From: Pelomonas sp. Root1217
GTDB taxonomy: Bacteria; Pseudomonadota; Gammaproteobacteria; Burkholderiales; Burkholderiaceae_C
Assembly: GCF_001425705.1 (NCBI RefSeq)
Contig: NZ_LMDC01000012.1
Location: 375,402-439,401, forward strand
Direction of reading: 5' to 3'
DNA: 64,000 bases
Below, piece after piece: positions 36,789-45,662 of the stretch (position 1 is its first letter; every line of letters begins with the position of its first letter). The position numbers and the translations under genes are program-made. The notes beneath the pieces were generated by a model. That model saw only the letters and a program-made list of their open reading frames with translations. It searched no databases and had not been told where the DNA came from.

Positions 36789-39700
36789 ATGGCACGGGGC
36801 AACGACGTTCAGCTCGGCGGCATCACCGACCTCAACTTGCTGGCTGACATCAAGCGCGGCTTTGTCGACGCGCTCGAGGTCGTCACCTATGTGGACCGCC
36901 TGCGCAGGGTGCTGAAGACGCTCAACGGCCTGCGCCTGGGCTCGCGCGAGTCCAGCTCGCCGGCCTCGCCCTATACCGACATCGTCGCCCGCTGGCGCAT
37001 CGTCCATTCCTTCCGCTGGAGCATCCTTGACGGCAAGGACGGAGCGCCCGACCGGCTGCTGCTCAACGTCTGCTTCGACGGCGGCTGGGAGCCCTATATG
37101 CGGGTGATCTGGGACCAGCTCGGCTCGACGCTGGACCTGATGCTCTGCCACACCGAGGCCTACACGCTGTCGCGCGACTGCAGCTTCGAGACCTATGCGC
37201 GCTGGGTGCGCGATCATGAGATCTCGGCCGACTTCCTGTTCATCGCCTCCGGCCGCAGCGTCGGCGATGGCGAATACCTCGCCCGGCTGGAGGCGGCCCA
37301 GCGCGGCCGTGCCAACGAGCTGGAATTCAACCGCCTGCGCGCGCCGGCCTCCGGCGAGACGCCGCCGCTGCCCGCTGGCGACAAGGAGCGCTTCGCGATG
37401 GCGGCGCGCGGGCTGCTGCCGCTGGCGGGCCTGTACACGCTGCAGCGCTACTTCGGCGCCGACGCGCCCGACCGCGACTGCCTGCTGCGCGCCACTCACG
37501 ACGTGCTGTTTGAGTTGCGCGAGCTGGACACGGGCCAACAGTTTCCCAAGGACGGCGGCAAGACCGCCGGCGGCCAGCTGCGCCAGCGCCATCACGAGAT
37601 GCTGGCCTGGTTCGAGCAGCCGCTGCCCGAGCCCGAGATCAAGGCGCGCGAGCTGTCGCTGCTGCCGGGCGACCTGCAGTGCTGCCTGCTGAGCAAACCG
37701 CCCGGCAACCGGGGCGGCCTGGTGCTGCTGCGCGTGGCCCAGCCGGCCCAGGCTGTCGCCTGGCTCAGCACGGCGCCGGTGCAGCGTGACAACGAAGACG
37801 GCGCCCAGCTCGGCGTCTGGCGCCAGGTCGCGCTGACCCTGTCAGGCCTGAAGGCGCTGGGCGTTCCGGCTTCGCGCCTGGACCGCTTCCCGCAGGCCTT
37901 CAAGGAGGGCATGGCCGCGCGCGCCGGCCTGCTGGGCGATGTGCGCCACAACCATCCTTCGCACTGGGTGCTCGCGCCTCATGTCAACAAGATCGACCGC
38001 GTTGACCCCGCCAACGCCCATGTCCTCGTGCAGCTGCGCTTTACGGCCGCCGAGCCGGGCGAGAACTTCACGGCTGCTGACGACAAGCGCCTGAAGGAGT
38101 TGGCCGAGGCCTTGACCGTCAACACCGGCCTGGCGCTGATGGCCATCGAGCCCATGCGCAGCAATGCGGCCGACAAGGAGCACTTCGGCTTCAAGGACGG
38201 CATCAGCCAGCCCGTGCTGGCTGCCTCTACAACCGGCCAGCCCGTGCTCGGCGGCGAAGCTTCGGGCTCTTCCTGGGACGACCGGGTCAAGACTGGCGAG
38301 ATCCTGCAGGGCTTCCCGACCGAGCGCGACAAGGGCTATGCCGTGCCCGAGCAGCCCGATGCGCTGCTGGATCGCGGCAGCTTCCTGGTGGTGCGCAAGC
38401 TGCGCCAATACACCGGCCGTTTCAGCAAGCGCACCTACCAGGAGGCCAGGAAGATCGGCCTGGACCATGAGCTGGTGCTCGCCAAGCTGATGGGCCGCTG
38501 GCAGGACGGCCGGCCGCTCGCGGCGCCCGAGGCATCCGGCAGCAGCAATGACTTCAACTTCGCCAAGGACGTGCAAGGCTCGGCCTGCCCCTTCCACGCC
38601 CACATCCGCCGCACCAACCCGCGCGACCTGGCCGGCACGGCCTTCTCCAGGAACCGCATGCCGCGCATCCTGCGCCGCGGCATGAGCTACGGCGCGCCGG
38701 TGCATGCCGATGCCCCGGACGACGAGGACCGCGGCCTCGTCTTCATGGCCTATAACGCCCACTTGGCCGAGCAGTTCGAGGTCGTGCAACGCTGGGTGGC
38801 CGGCGGCAATGCCAGCGGCGGCTATGCGGCACAAAGCGATCCCCTCCTGGGCGTTGTTGACGGCAACGGCGGCCCGCGCCTGTTCCCCTTCGAGCATGGC
38901 GGCAAGGCCTACGAGATCGACCTGGGCCCGGAGCCTTTCGTCACGCTGCAGTGGGGTGCCTATTTCTTCGTGCCGTCCGTTGCCGCGCTGAAATCCCTGC
39001 CCTGCCTGACCGAGCTGCCGCTGCCGCTGCCGCCTCCCACGCCGGTGCCCGAGCGCGCGCCCGACCTGCAGGACAAGGCGGCCATGCAACTCTGGCTGGA
39101 AGACACCAACACCCGCGATGCCGCCTGGGCCTGGGTGCGCGCCCAGCCTGGTGGCGTCGTCGACACGGCCTATGGCGTGCTGGTGGGCGCGCCCGAGCGC
39201 GTCTGCGAGGTGCTGAGGAACGCCCCCGACCGCTACTCCGTCAGCGGCTACGGCGAGCGCATGCACGACTCCATCGGCCTGGGCTTTCTGGGTCAGGACG
39301 AGAGCAGCGGTCATCGAGCACTGGCGCCCGTCATCAATGCGGCCATTGAGGCCTTCAGCGAGGCTGATTGCTATGCCACCGCCTACCAGGTCGCCAAGGC
39401 CGGCCTGGCGAAGCTGAAGGAAGAGGCCCATGGGCTACTGAACGCTTTTCCGGCTTCGCAGAAACCCAAGGACCTGCCCACCGACACGCCGCTGGACTTC
39501 GAGCGCTTGAGCGAGGGCGTGCTGGCCAAGCTTTGCCAGCTCTGGTTCGGCCAGCCTGACGGGCGCCACATCTGGGGCACCGAGTTCCATGCCGAGGCGC
39601 CGACTCAAGGAGCGGCCGCGCGTTGCCCGCGCGATCTCTTCAAGGTCTCGCGCCATGTCTTCGGCCCCTACCCGACCGAGGCGGTGCAGGCCGAGGGCCG

Positions 39701-40337
39701 CGCCGCCGGCCGCCGCTTCACGGCCGCCATCGAGGCCTGGCTGGCCGAACCCGGCACCGTGCTGCCGCCGTTGGCGCAGAAGATCGTCGCAGCTGCCCGA
39801 GCCCTGCCCGACGCCACGCCCGACCTGGCTGCATGCACGCTGGCCGGCGTCATGCTGGGCTTTCCGCCCACCACGCATGCCAACCTGATCACCGTGCTCG
39901 CCGCCTGGGTGCAGACGCGCAAGCTGTGGGAGCTGCAGCCGCTGTGGCACGAGGTCGCGCCCGATCCGCAGAACCAGATGCGCCCCTATGCCGAGGCCGT
40001 GGCTCGCTTGCGCCCGACCTTGGTCGCGACGCTGACCCGGCGCCCCACGCCCTTTCAGGTCTGGCGCAAGGCGCGCGTGGCGCACAAGCTGGGGCCTGTG
40101 GACGTTGAGGCTGGCCGCGTCGTTGTCGTGGGCCTGGGCTCGGCCACCCAGCAGGACCCGCTGCGCCACCACGTCGCCTTCGGCGGTGACTGCGCCGACC
40201 CCGAAGGCGCACCACCGCATGCTTGCTCGGGCTACGGCATGGGCATGGGCGTCATGCTGGGTGTGATTGCGGCGGTGCTGGATGCGGGGGTGCTGAGGTT
40301 CACCGGGGCGCCGACGGTGGTGGCGATGGGGGTTTAG
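36789..40337 (+). CDS. Three-part protein: N-terminal domain, DyP-type peroxidase, cytochrome P450-like domain
   Basis: An 1182-residue cytosolic protein without signal peptide. Residues 1-280 are an unrecognised domain (FRWSILDG, LLLNVCFDGGWEPYMRVIWD). Residues 285-760 are a DyP peroxidase: GFKDGISQP with catalytic D470, CPFHAHIRRTNPRD with haem ligand H605, and RILRRGMSYG with distal Arg 629/630. Residues 770-1182 are P450-like: YGVLVGAPERVCEVL, an I-helix-like GVMLGFPPTT near 1020, and the Cys ligand C1146 in PPHACSGYGMG. The P450 part is odd: FGG (1131-1133) and the Cys loop are separated by extra residues, and the ExxR Glu seems absent (AEAVARLRP). It should bind two haems. Fungal Ppo enzymes join a different peroxidase to a P450 for oxylipin synthesis; a similar make-and-use-peroxide role is inference. 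Confidence 0.88.
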   Translation: MARGNDVQLGGITDLNLLADIKRGFVDALEVVTYVDRLRRVLKTLNGLRLGSRESSSPASPYTDIVARWRIVHSFRWSILDGKDGAPDRLLLNVCFDGGWEPYMRVIWDQLGSTLDLMLCHTEAYTLSRDCSFETYARWVRDHEISADFLFIASGRSVGDGEYLARLEAAQRGRANELEFNRLRAPASGETPPLPAGDKERFAMAARGLLPLAGLYTLQRYFGADAPDRDCLLRATHDVLFELRELDTGQQFPKDGGKTAGGQLRQRHHEMLAWFEQPLPEPEIKARELSLLPGDLQCCLLSKPPGNRGGLVLLRVAQPAQAVAWLSTAPVQRDNEDGAQLGVWRQVALTLSGLKALGVPASRLDRFPQAFKEGMAARAGLLGDVRHNHPSHWVLAPHVNKIDRVDPANAHVLVQLRFTAAEPGENFTAADDKRLKELAEALTVNTGLALMAIEPMRSNAADKEHFGFKDGISQPVLAASTTGQPVLGGEASGSSWDDRVKTGEILQGFPTERDKGYAVPEQPDALLDRGSFLVVRKLRQYTGRFSKRTYQEARKIGLDHELVLAKLMGRWQDGRPLAAPEASGSSNDFNFAKDVQGSACPFHAHIRRTNPRDLAGTAFSRNRMPRILRRGMSYGAPVHADAPDDEDRGLVFMAYNAHLAEQFEVVQRWVAGGNASGGYAAQSDPLLGVVDGNGGPRLFPFEHGGKAYEIDLGPEPFVTLQWGAYFFVPSVAALKSLPCLTELPLPLPPPTPVPERAPDLQDKAAMQLWLEDTNTRDAAWAWVRAQPGGVVDTAYGVLVGAPERVCEVLRNAPDRYSVSGYGERMHDSIGLGFLGQDESSGHRALAPVINAAIEAFSEADCYATAYQVAKAGLAKLKEEAHGLLNAFPASQKPKDLPTDTPLDFERLSEGVLAKLCQLWFGQPDGRHIWGTEFHAEAPTQGAAARCPRDLFKVSRHVFGPYPTEAVQAEGRAAGRRFTAAIEAWLAEPGTVLPPLAQKIVAAARALPDATPDLAACTLAGVMLGFPPTTHANLITVLAAWVQTRKLWELQPLWHEVAPDPQNQMRPYAEAVARLRPTLVATLTRRPTPFQVWRKARVAHKLGPVDVEAGRVVVVGLGSATQQDPLRHHVAFGGDCADPEGAPPHACSGYGMGMGVMLGVIAAVLDAGVLRFTGAPTVVAMGV

Positions 40338-40651
40338 ACGTACTGACCTTTGCCCGCATTGCCGTAGAGGTGACGCATCGCGCCAGCATGCATGAACGCT
40401 GTCCGTCGTTGATCCATGTTGTGTACGAGCCCTGCACTGAATCCCGTCATGTGAGATGGTTGATCGAACCCGGGCGGACAGACCCATTCGTAGTGGCGTC
40501 GGGCGGCACAAGTCGCGGTTGACTCATCCTTGAACTCCCCTTCCCATTCGTAACACGCGGGTCGATCCGCCGTCTGTGGCAACCGCATGACTGCTCGATA
40601 TGTACCGTTAGGCGTCTTGAAGATGCGGAACGGAGGTTTGTCCGTGATCAT
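40334..40651 (-). CDS. Small hypothetical protein, 105 residues
   Basis: Not recognised. It starts MITDKPPFRIFKTPNGTYRA, contains WEGEFKDESTATCAARRHYEW and is soluble. AAAGG lies upstream of the ATG. GC content is lower than in both neighbours and the residue make-up is protein-like, which favours a real, recently acquired gene. Its stop overlaps the DyP-P450 stop by 4 bp in convergent orientation. Without it the stretch 40338-40887 would be gene-free. Confidence 0.55.
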   Translation of the reverse strand: MITDKPPFRIFKTPNGTYRAVMRLPQTADRPACYEWEGEFKDESTATCAARRHYEWVCPPGFDQPSHMTGFSAGLVHNMDQRRTAFMHAGAMRHLYGNAGKGQYV

Positions 40652-40814
40652 GAAATGCCTTTTGTCGCCCTGTTGAAAAGTAGGGCGCCTAGCAATTCTT
40701 CAGCCGCCATGCAAGAGGTTGTGTGGGCGTGACGCGGAATCGGTGCAGCGGTCTCGCGCCACGTCACCCTTGGCGCCACCCATCTTCCGGGGAGCCACCC
40801 TGGCCTGCAGCCTG

Positions 40815-40879
40815 GTTGGGGTAAGCGCAGCGAACCCCAACACCTGGCGCCATCCATTGTTGGGGTCTGCGACCCCAAC
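40815..40879. repeat. Two REP-like hairpins with shared arms
   Basis: GTTGGGGT (40815-40822) pairs with ACCCCAAC (40834-40841), and an identical arm pair recurs at 40859-40866 and 40872-40879, with loops of 11 and 5 nt. The region between 40652 and 40887 holds no other recognised feature. Such extragenic palindrome pairs are common repetitive elements; they may also stop transcription of the pectate lyase. Confidence 0.6.
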
Positions 40880-40887
40880 CTACCCTG

Positions 40888-42318
40888 TCAGCAGCTGACC
40901 TTCGCCAACCCCGTCCCGGCCCCCGCCGCCGCTGGCAATTTCTGCTTCACGCAGGACGGCGCCTGCAGCGTGTAGCCGTAGGGAATGCCGAGCGGGAAGG
41001 TGGCGGTGCTGGCCCAGTCCGTCGCGTCCCGCGACGGTGAGGAGCCACTCGCCACCCAGGTGATGCCATAGGTCGCGAAGTCGGAAGGACTCGTGATGTT
41101 GTTGCCGCGCAGCTGCCAGTAGCCGATAGAGGGGCTGTCGCGCGAGGTCACGGGGTTTTGCGAGTTCTCGAACCAGTTGCCCTCGATCAGCGAGTAGCCG
41201 CCCATGCGGATGTTGGCGCCCGAGGTCAGCAGGCCGCTGTACAGGTTGTTGTACAGATGGGTATAGCCGGCGCGCTGCAGCGGCAGGCGCGAGCCCACGT
41301 CCTTGTAGTAGTTGTGGTGGAAGGTGATGAAGCGGTCGCTGGCGTCGCTGTCGCTGGAGCCGATCAGGCCGACCTTGTGGTGGTCGTGGATGTAGTTGTA
41401 CGAGTAGGTGATGTGATGGGCGCCGGCCTTGTTGTCGACGAGGCCGTCGAACTCCAGGTCGCCCGCGCCGCTGCATTCCTTCAGGCTGCTGAACAGGGTG
41501 TTGTGGTCGATCCAGATGTAGCCCGGGATGCCGCCGCTCTGGCCTTCGATGCCGATGGCGTCGATGGAGCCCGGCAGCAGGCCGATGGTCATGTTGCGGA
41601 TGATGATGTTCTGCGCCGCGGCCTTGATGGCCAGGCCGAAGTTGGCCGCCGAGCCGTTGGCGCCTTCGATGGTCACGTTGTTCTTGTTCTTGATTTCGAC
41701 GATGGCGCCGGCGGGCTTTTGCCATTGGGCGCAGGCGTCGGGGATGGTGCCGAAGTCGAACGTGCCGGTGTAGCGCAGCACCAGGCCGGAGCTGCCGTCA
41801 TAGGCATTGAGGGCGGCCTGCATCGCCGCGGCGGTGCTGACCGTCACCGCCGTCTTGGTTCCGCCGCCTGTCACGGTGCCGGCATAGCCGCCGCTGGCGC
41901 CGGCCGGGGCGGGTGCGGGCGTCGGAGCGGGTGAAGGGGCCGGCGTGGGAGCAGGTGTAGGCGCCGGTGTCGGTGCGGGGGTTGGAGCAGGTGTCGGCGC
42001 AGGCGTTGGCGCCGGCGACGCCACCGGGCCGATGGCGCATTTCTTGGTGATGCCGGGGTTGGGGTCGGAGCCGAAGGTGGCCGTCGTGCAGGCGATGTTG
42101 CCGCTGAGGTTCTTGATGACCCATTTGTCCTTGATGCCGTAGGACACGGCACGCGTGCTGGTGCCAACCTTGCACGTCTCGCCTTCGTCGGCGCATTTGG
42201 AGTAGCCCGAGGGCCAGTCGACGGCCTGCGCGGCCGAGGCGGCCAGCAGCAGCGACATGGCCGTGCCGGCGGTGCGGATGACGGGCAGGGGTGGGGGCGT
42301 GAGCTTTTTCGTGATCAT
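40888..42318 (-). CDS. Secreted pectate lyase, polysaccharide lyase family 1
   Basis: A 476-residue secreted enzyme that cleaves polygalacturonate by Ca2+-dependent beta-elimination. The signal peptide ends near AASAAQA. Residues 33-98 form a small Cys-rich domain (CADEGETCKVG, WVIKNLSGNIACTTATF) of the type found as a binding module. A PAPTP linker follows, about 45 residues. The catalytic parallel beta-helix has GYIWIDHNTLF, the YIHDHHKVGLIG block and SRLPLQRAG with the catalytic Arg. It suggests a plant-associated or detritus life style. The 278-bp region upstream (42319-42596) shows no gene. Confidence 0.93.
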   Translation of the reverse strand: MITKKLTPPPLPVIRTAGTAMSLLLAASAAQAVDWPSGYSKCADEGETCKVGTSTRAVSYGIKDKWVIKNLSGNIACTTATFGSDPNPGITKKCAIGPVASPAPTPAPTPAPTPAPTPAPTPAPTPAPSPAPTPAPAPAGASGGYAGTVTGGGTKTAVTVSTAAAMQAALNAYDGSSGLVLRYTGTFDFGTIPDACAQWQKPAGAIVEIKNKNNVTIEGANGSAANFGLAIKAAAQNIIIRNMTIGLLPGSIDAIGIEGQSGGIPGYIWIDHNTLFSSLKECSGAGDLEFDGLVDNKAGAHHITYSYNYIHDHHKVGLIGSSDSDASDRFITFHHNYYKDVGSRLPLQRAGYTHLYNNLYSGLLTSGANIRMGGYSLIEGNWFENSQNPVTSRDSPSIGYWQLRGNNITSPSDFATYGITWVASGSSPSRDATDWASTATFPLGIPYGYTLQAPSCVKQKLPAAAGAGTGLAKVSC

Positions 42319-42596
42319 GGTTTGTTTGTCTCCGGTCGTTGTGTGGGCGCGCGGTTTCCGTCCGGATGCGCGCAGCTGACCATCGCCAGGGCCGTGGAGT
42401 GGCCGCCGCGAAGGCTGTCGAGGCGAGGGAGGAAACCGGTGTCGACGTCAGGTCACTACCGGTCGATCCGCGCGCTGGGGCGCGGCGACGTCAGGTCGGT
42501 GCGGCATCGCCGCGCATCGCGAGGCAACTATGAAACAGCGTTCTGTTTTTATGGATACGTGGTTTCACGTAGCCGATGAGCGCGACTTTGCGGCAC

Positions 42597-45578
42597 TCAG
42601 AGCTGCAAGGCCCGCTCCAGGAAGCCCGTCATGCCCAGGCGTTCGAACTCCCGCCCGGCGCGGTCCCGTGAGGCCTGCCAGCGGTCGTCCAGCCGCAGTT
42701 CGGCTTCCAGCAGCGCCGTGACGGCGGCTTCATGCGCCGAGTTGCGCTGCTCGCCAGCGCCGCGGGCCAGGCCGAGATAGCGTTTGGCGCGCTCGCTGTC
42801 CCCCATGCGTGCGGCCAGCCGGGCGGCGGCGCGGTAGGCCATGGCGCCGCCGATCCAGTCATGCTGGCGGCCGCGCTTGAGAGCCAGCGCGACGTGGTGG
42901 CGGGCCGCGCCCGCGTCGCCCTGGGTGGCCAGGATGTCGGCCAGCCAGCCGTGCTGGAAGCTGCTGTACAGGCCGCCGCCGCGTGGCGCCAGCCAGGCGG
43001 TGGCGTCCAGGATGTGCTGGCGCGCGGTCGGGTCGCCTTCCTGCATCCAGGCGCCATAGGCGCCGGCCGCGTGGCCCATGGCGCAGGTGAACATGCTGCG
43101 CACCTGGGCGCCGACGCGGTGGGCGACGAGGGCCGCCTCGCGGGCTTCGGCCCAGCGGCCCTGCCAGAGCAGCACGGCGGCGCGCCAGCCCTGGATGCTG
43201 GCCTCGACGGCATGGCTGCTGCCATCGAAGGGCGTCAGTGCCTCGGCAAAGATCTCGTGGGCCTGGTCGAAAAGGCCCTGGTCGGCCAGCACATAGGCGC
43301 GGCAGCACAGCGAGAAGGACAGGCCGATCTGGTTGACCGCGCTCTTGCGCGCCCGCGCCCGCTGGCGGGCGATGGCCAGGTCCAGCATGGGGAGGGCGTT
43401 GGCATAGTCGGCCGCGGCGGCCTGCAGCTGGCCCACGGTGCCGGGCAACTGCGCGAGCAGCGCATGGTCGCCGCAGTCCTGGGCCGTCTCGACCGCGGCG
43501 CGCGCATGGCGCAGGCTGTCGCGCGTCTCGCCCAGGGCGTAGCCCACATAGGACAGCCAGTATTCGGTGCGGGCGATGAGGCCCGGCTCGGATTCGGCCT
43601 GGGCCAGGGTGGCGGCATGCCGGAGCACGCGCAGATCGTCCTGGGAGGCGTCGAAGACGCAGGCCATGCCCAGGCGCTGGGCGATGCCAACCCAGCGGCG
43701 CCGGCGCTCTGCGTCGTCGGGAAGGAACTCCAGCGCGGCCAGGGCGGCGCGGAACTGCTTCTTGGCCCGGTCCAGCGCCGAGGCGGCCAGGGCCTGATCG
43801 CCGGCCGCTTCGGCATGGTGGGCGGCGGCAGGCCAGTCATTGGCGGCGGCGTCGTGATAGGCCAGCTGTTCGTGCAGGTCCTGGCCGCCGTGTTCGGCCA
43901 GCTCGACGCTGATGCGCCGGTGCAGGGCCTGGCGTTCGTGCAGGCCGGTGGCCTCGTAGACGACGTCGCGCGTGATGCCGTGCTTGAAGCGCAGGTGGCC
44001 GGGGCGTTGATCCGGGAAGATGAAATCCTGGGCGGCCAGGGCCTGCACGGCGGGATGCTGCTCACCGCAGCCGGACAGCGCCTGCAGCAGCCAAGACGGG
44101 ATGACATTGCCGATGACGGCCGCCACGCGCACCAGCTGGGCCTGCTCGGGCGGCAGGCGGCCGACGCGGGATTCGACCAGCGCGGCCAGCCAGGCCGAGC
44201 TGCTCGGCCCGGCGACCAGGCCTTCACCCGTGTCGGCCGCGGCGTGGCAGAGCTCCTCGATGAAAAGGGGGTTGCCGCCGGCGTGGCGCTGCACCTCGGC
44301 GGCGATGAAGGGGTCGATCTGCGGCAGCAACTGCTGCACGGCGCGGGCGGCCTCGGTCTCGGTCAGCGGCGGCAGTTCGATGAGGTCGGCATCGCCGTCG
44401 TTGGCGCTGGGCAAGGCCGCCGTACTTGGGATGGGCCTGCTGGCTGTCAGCAGCAGCAGCGGCAGGCGCTCACGCTCGGCGGCGGCGCGCAGCCGGTGCA
44501 GCAGGCGCAGCGAGGCGTCGTCGGCCCATTGCAGATCGTCGATGAAGACGAGCTGGGGCATGCGCCGCGCCAGCGCGAGCAGCAAGGTCAGCAGGGCGTC
44601 GGCGCGCTGGCCGGGCTGGCTGTGCTGGGCGGCGAAGAGCTCGGGCGGCGCGTCGTGCGGGCCGCCGTCATGCATGTCCATGGCGCGCAGCATCTGCAAA
44701 AAGGGCTGCAGCGGCTCGGCGCTGAGGTAGCTCTCGCAATAGCCGCGGTGGATCTGGACGGCCTGGTCCTGGGCGTGGCGCAGGAACTCCTCGGTGAGCC
44801 GGGTCTTGCCCACGCCCGCGCCAGCGCGGATGCCCAGCCACAGCGTGCTGCCCTGCAGCGCGCGCGCGAGCGTGGCCTCCAGCGTTGCCAGCTCGCCACC
44901 GCGGCCGACGAAGGGGGCAAGGCCGCGGCGCATGCTGGCCTCGAAGCGCCGGCCCACCGGCGCGCGGCCGAACACACGGTAGGCCGCCAGCGGCGTCGCG
45001 CGGCCCCTGAGCTGCAGCGAGAAGCGCGGGCCGGTGTCGAAGAACTGGCTCTGCAGGCCCAGGCTGTCCTCGCTGGCGATGATCTCGTCACGCTTGGCGG
45101 CCTCGGACAGGCGGGCGGCGATGTTGGGTGCGTTGCCGAGCAGCTCGAAGCGGCCGCGCATCTGGTCGCCGTCGTTGACGAGGACGATGCCGGCGTGGAT
45201 GCCGCTGTGCAGGGCCAGGCCGGGGAAGTCGGCGGGGCGTGGGCCGGGCGGCAGCAGCTCGCGCACGGCGGCATGCAGCTCCAGCGCGGCCTCGGTGGCG
45301 CGGCGGCCGTCGTCCTCGCGCACCTCGGGGTGGCCGAAGACGGCCAGCATGCCGTCGCCCTGGATGCGGGCGATGACGCCGCCGTGGTGGGGCACGATGC
45401 GTTCGTACAGCGCGCGCAAGCCCCCGAGCATGGCCGCATAGTGCTCGGCCTCCATCCACTCGGCCATGGCGGTAGAGCCGCTGAGGTCGGCGAACAGCAG
45501 GGTTAGCAGTCGGCGCTGGCCGACAGGCGCAGGAGGGGCAGCGAAGGACGCGGAGGACTCGGTCACGGCGCTGGTCAT
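42597..45578 (-). CDS. Class III nucleotide cyclase fused to AAA ATPase and TPR repeats
   Basis: A 993-residue cytosolic signalling protein. The N-terminal cyclase domain (residues 20-200) has both metal Asp residues, D31 (LLFADLSGSTAM) and D75 (IQGDGMLAVFG), and the transition-state pair N152/R156 (PNIAAR). Two substrate-choosing positions are altered: R71 where adenylate cyclases have Lys, and N149 where they usually have Asp or similar. The AAA_16 ATPase follows (Walker A 253-259, GAGVGKT; Walker B LVFIDDLQWAD). The C-terminal half is helical TPR-like repeats. It is downstream of and co-directional with another cyclase-like gene. Whether it makes cAMP, cGMP or neither is open. Confidence 0.9.
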   Translation of the reverse strand: MTSAVTESSASFAAPPAPVGQRRLLTLLFADLSGSTAMAEWMEAEHYAAMLGGLRALYERIVPHHGGVIARIQGDGMLAVFGHPEVREDDGRRATEAALELHAAVRELLPPGPRPADFPGLALHSGIHAGIVLVNDGDQMRGRFELLGNAPNIAARLSEAAKRDEIIASEDSLGLQSQFFDTGPRFSLQLRGRATPLAAYRVFGRAPVGRRFEASMRRGLAPFVGRGGELATLEATLARALQGSTLWLGIRAGAGVGKTRLTEEFLRHAQDQAVQIHRGYCESYLSAEPLQPFLQMLRAMDMHDGGPHDAPPELFAAQHSQPGQRADALLTLLLALARRMPQLVFIDDLQWADDASLRLLHRLRAAAERERLPLLLLTASRPIPSTAALPSANDGDADLIELPPLTETEAARAVQQLLPQIDPFIAAEVQRHAGGNPLFIEELCHAAADTGEGLVAGPSSSAWLAALVESRVGRLPPEQAQLVRVAAVIGNVIPSWLLQALSGCGEQHPAVQALAAQDFIFPDQRPGHLRFKHGITRDVVYEATGLHERQALHRRISVELAEHGGQDLHEQLAYHDAAANDWPAAAHHAEAAGDQALAASALDRAKKQFRAALAALEFLPDDAERRRRWVGIAQRLGMACVFDASQDDLRVLRHAATLAQAESEPGLIARTEYWLSYVGYALGETRDSLRHARAAVETAQDCGDHALLAQLPGTVGQLQAAAADYANALPMLDLAIARQRARARKSAVNQIGLSFSLCCRAYVLADQGLFDQAHEIFAEALTPFDGSSHAVEASIQGWRAAVLLWQGRWAEAREAALVAHRVGAQVRSMFTCAMGHAAGAYGAWMQEGDPTARQHILDATAWLAPRGGGLYSSFQHGWLADILATQGDAGAARHHVALALKRGRQHDWIGGAMAYRAAARLAARMGDSERAKRYLGLARGAGEQRNSAHEAAVTALLEAELRLDDRWQASRDRAGREFERLGMTGFLERALQL

Positions 45579-45662
45579 CCTAGCCGTTGCGCTTCGGGGC
45601 TGACCGCATGAACAGGCCGTTCTGGGGGCTCTGCTCTAGCTCTTGTCGCCTGCTGACCGTCG

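Noticed and set aside
37842..39431. A 529-codon minus-strand frame inside the DyP-P450 gene, considered as a separate gene
   Set aside because: No recognisable motif or ribosome site, and it covers the conserved DyP core of the plus strand.
41880..42020. Tandem repeat in the pectate lyase gene as a mobile or CRISPR element
   Set aside because: It encodes a PAPTP linker between two domains, a usual feature of secreted hydrolases.
42732..45506. A 924-codon open frame opposite the cyclase/AAA/TPR gene
   Set aside because: Composition is low complexity (Gly, Ala, Gln, Arg, His) and the minus-strand gene has intact motifs throughout.
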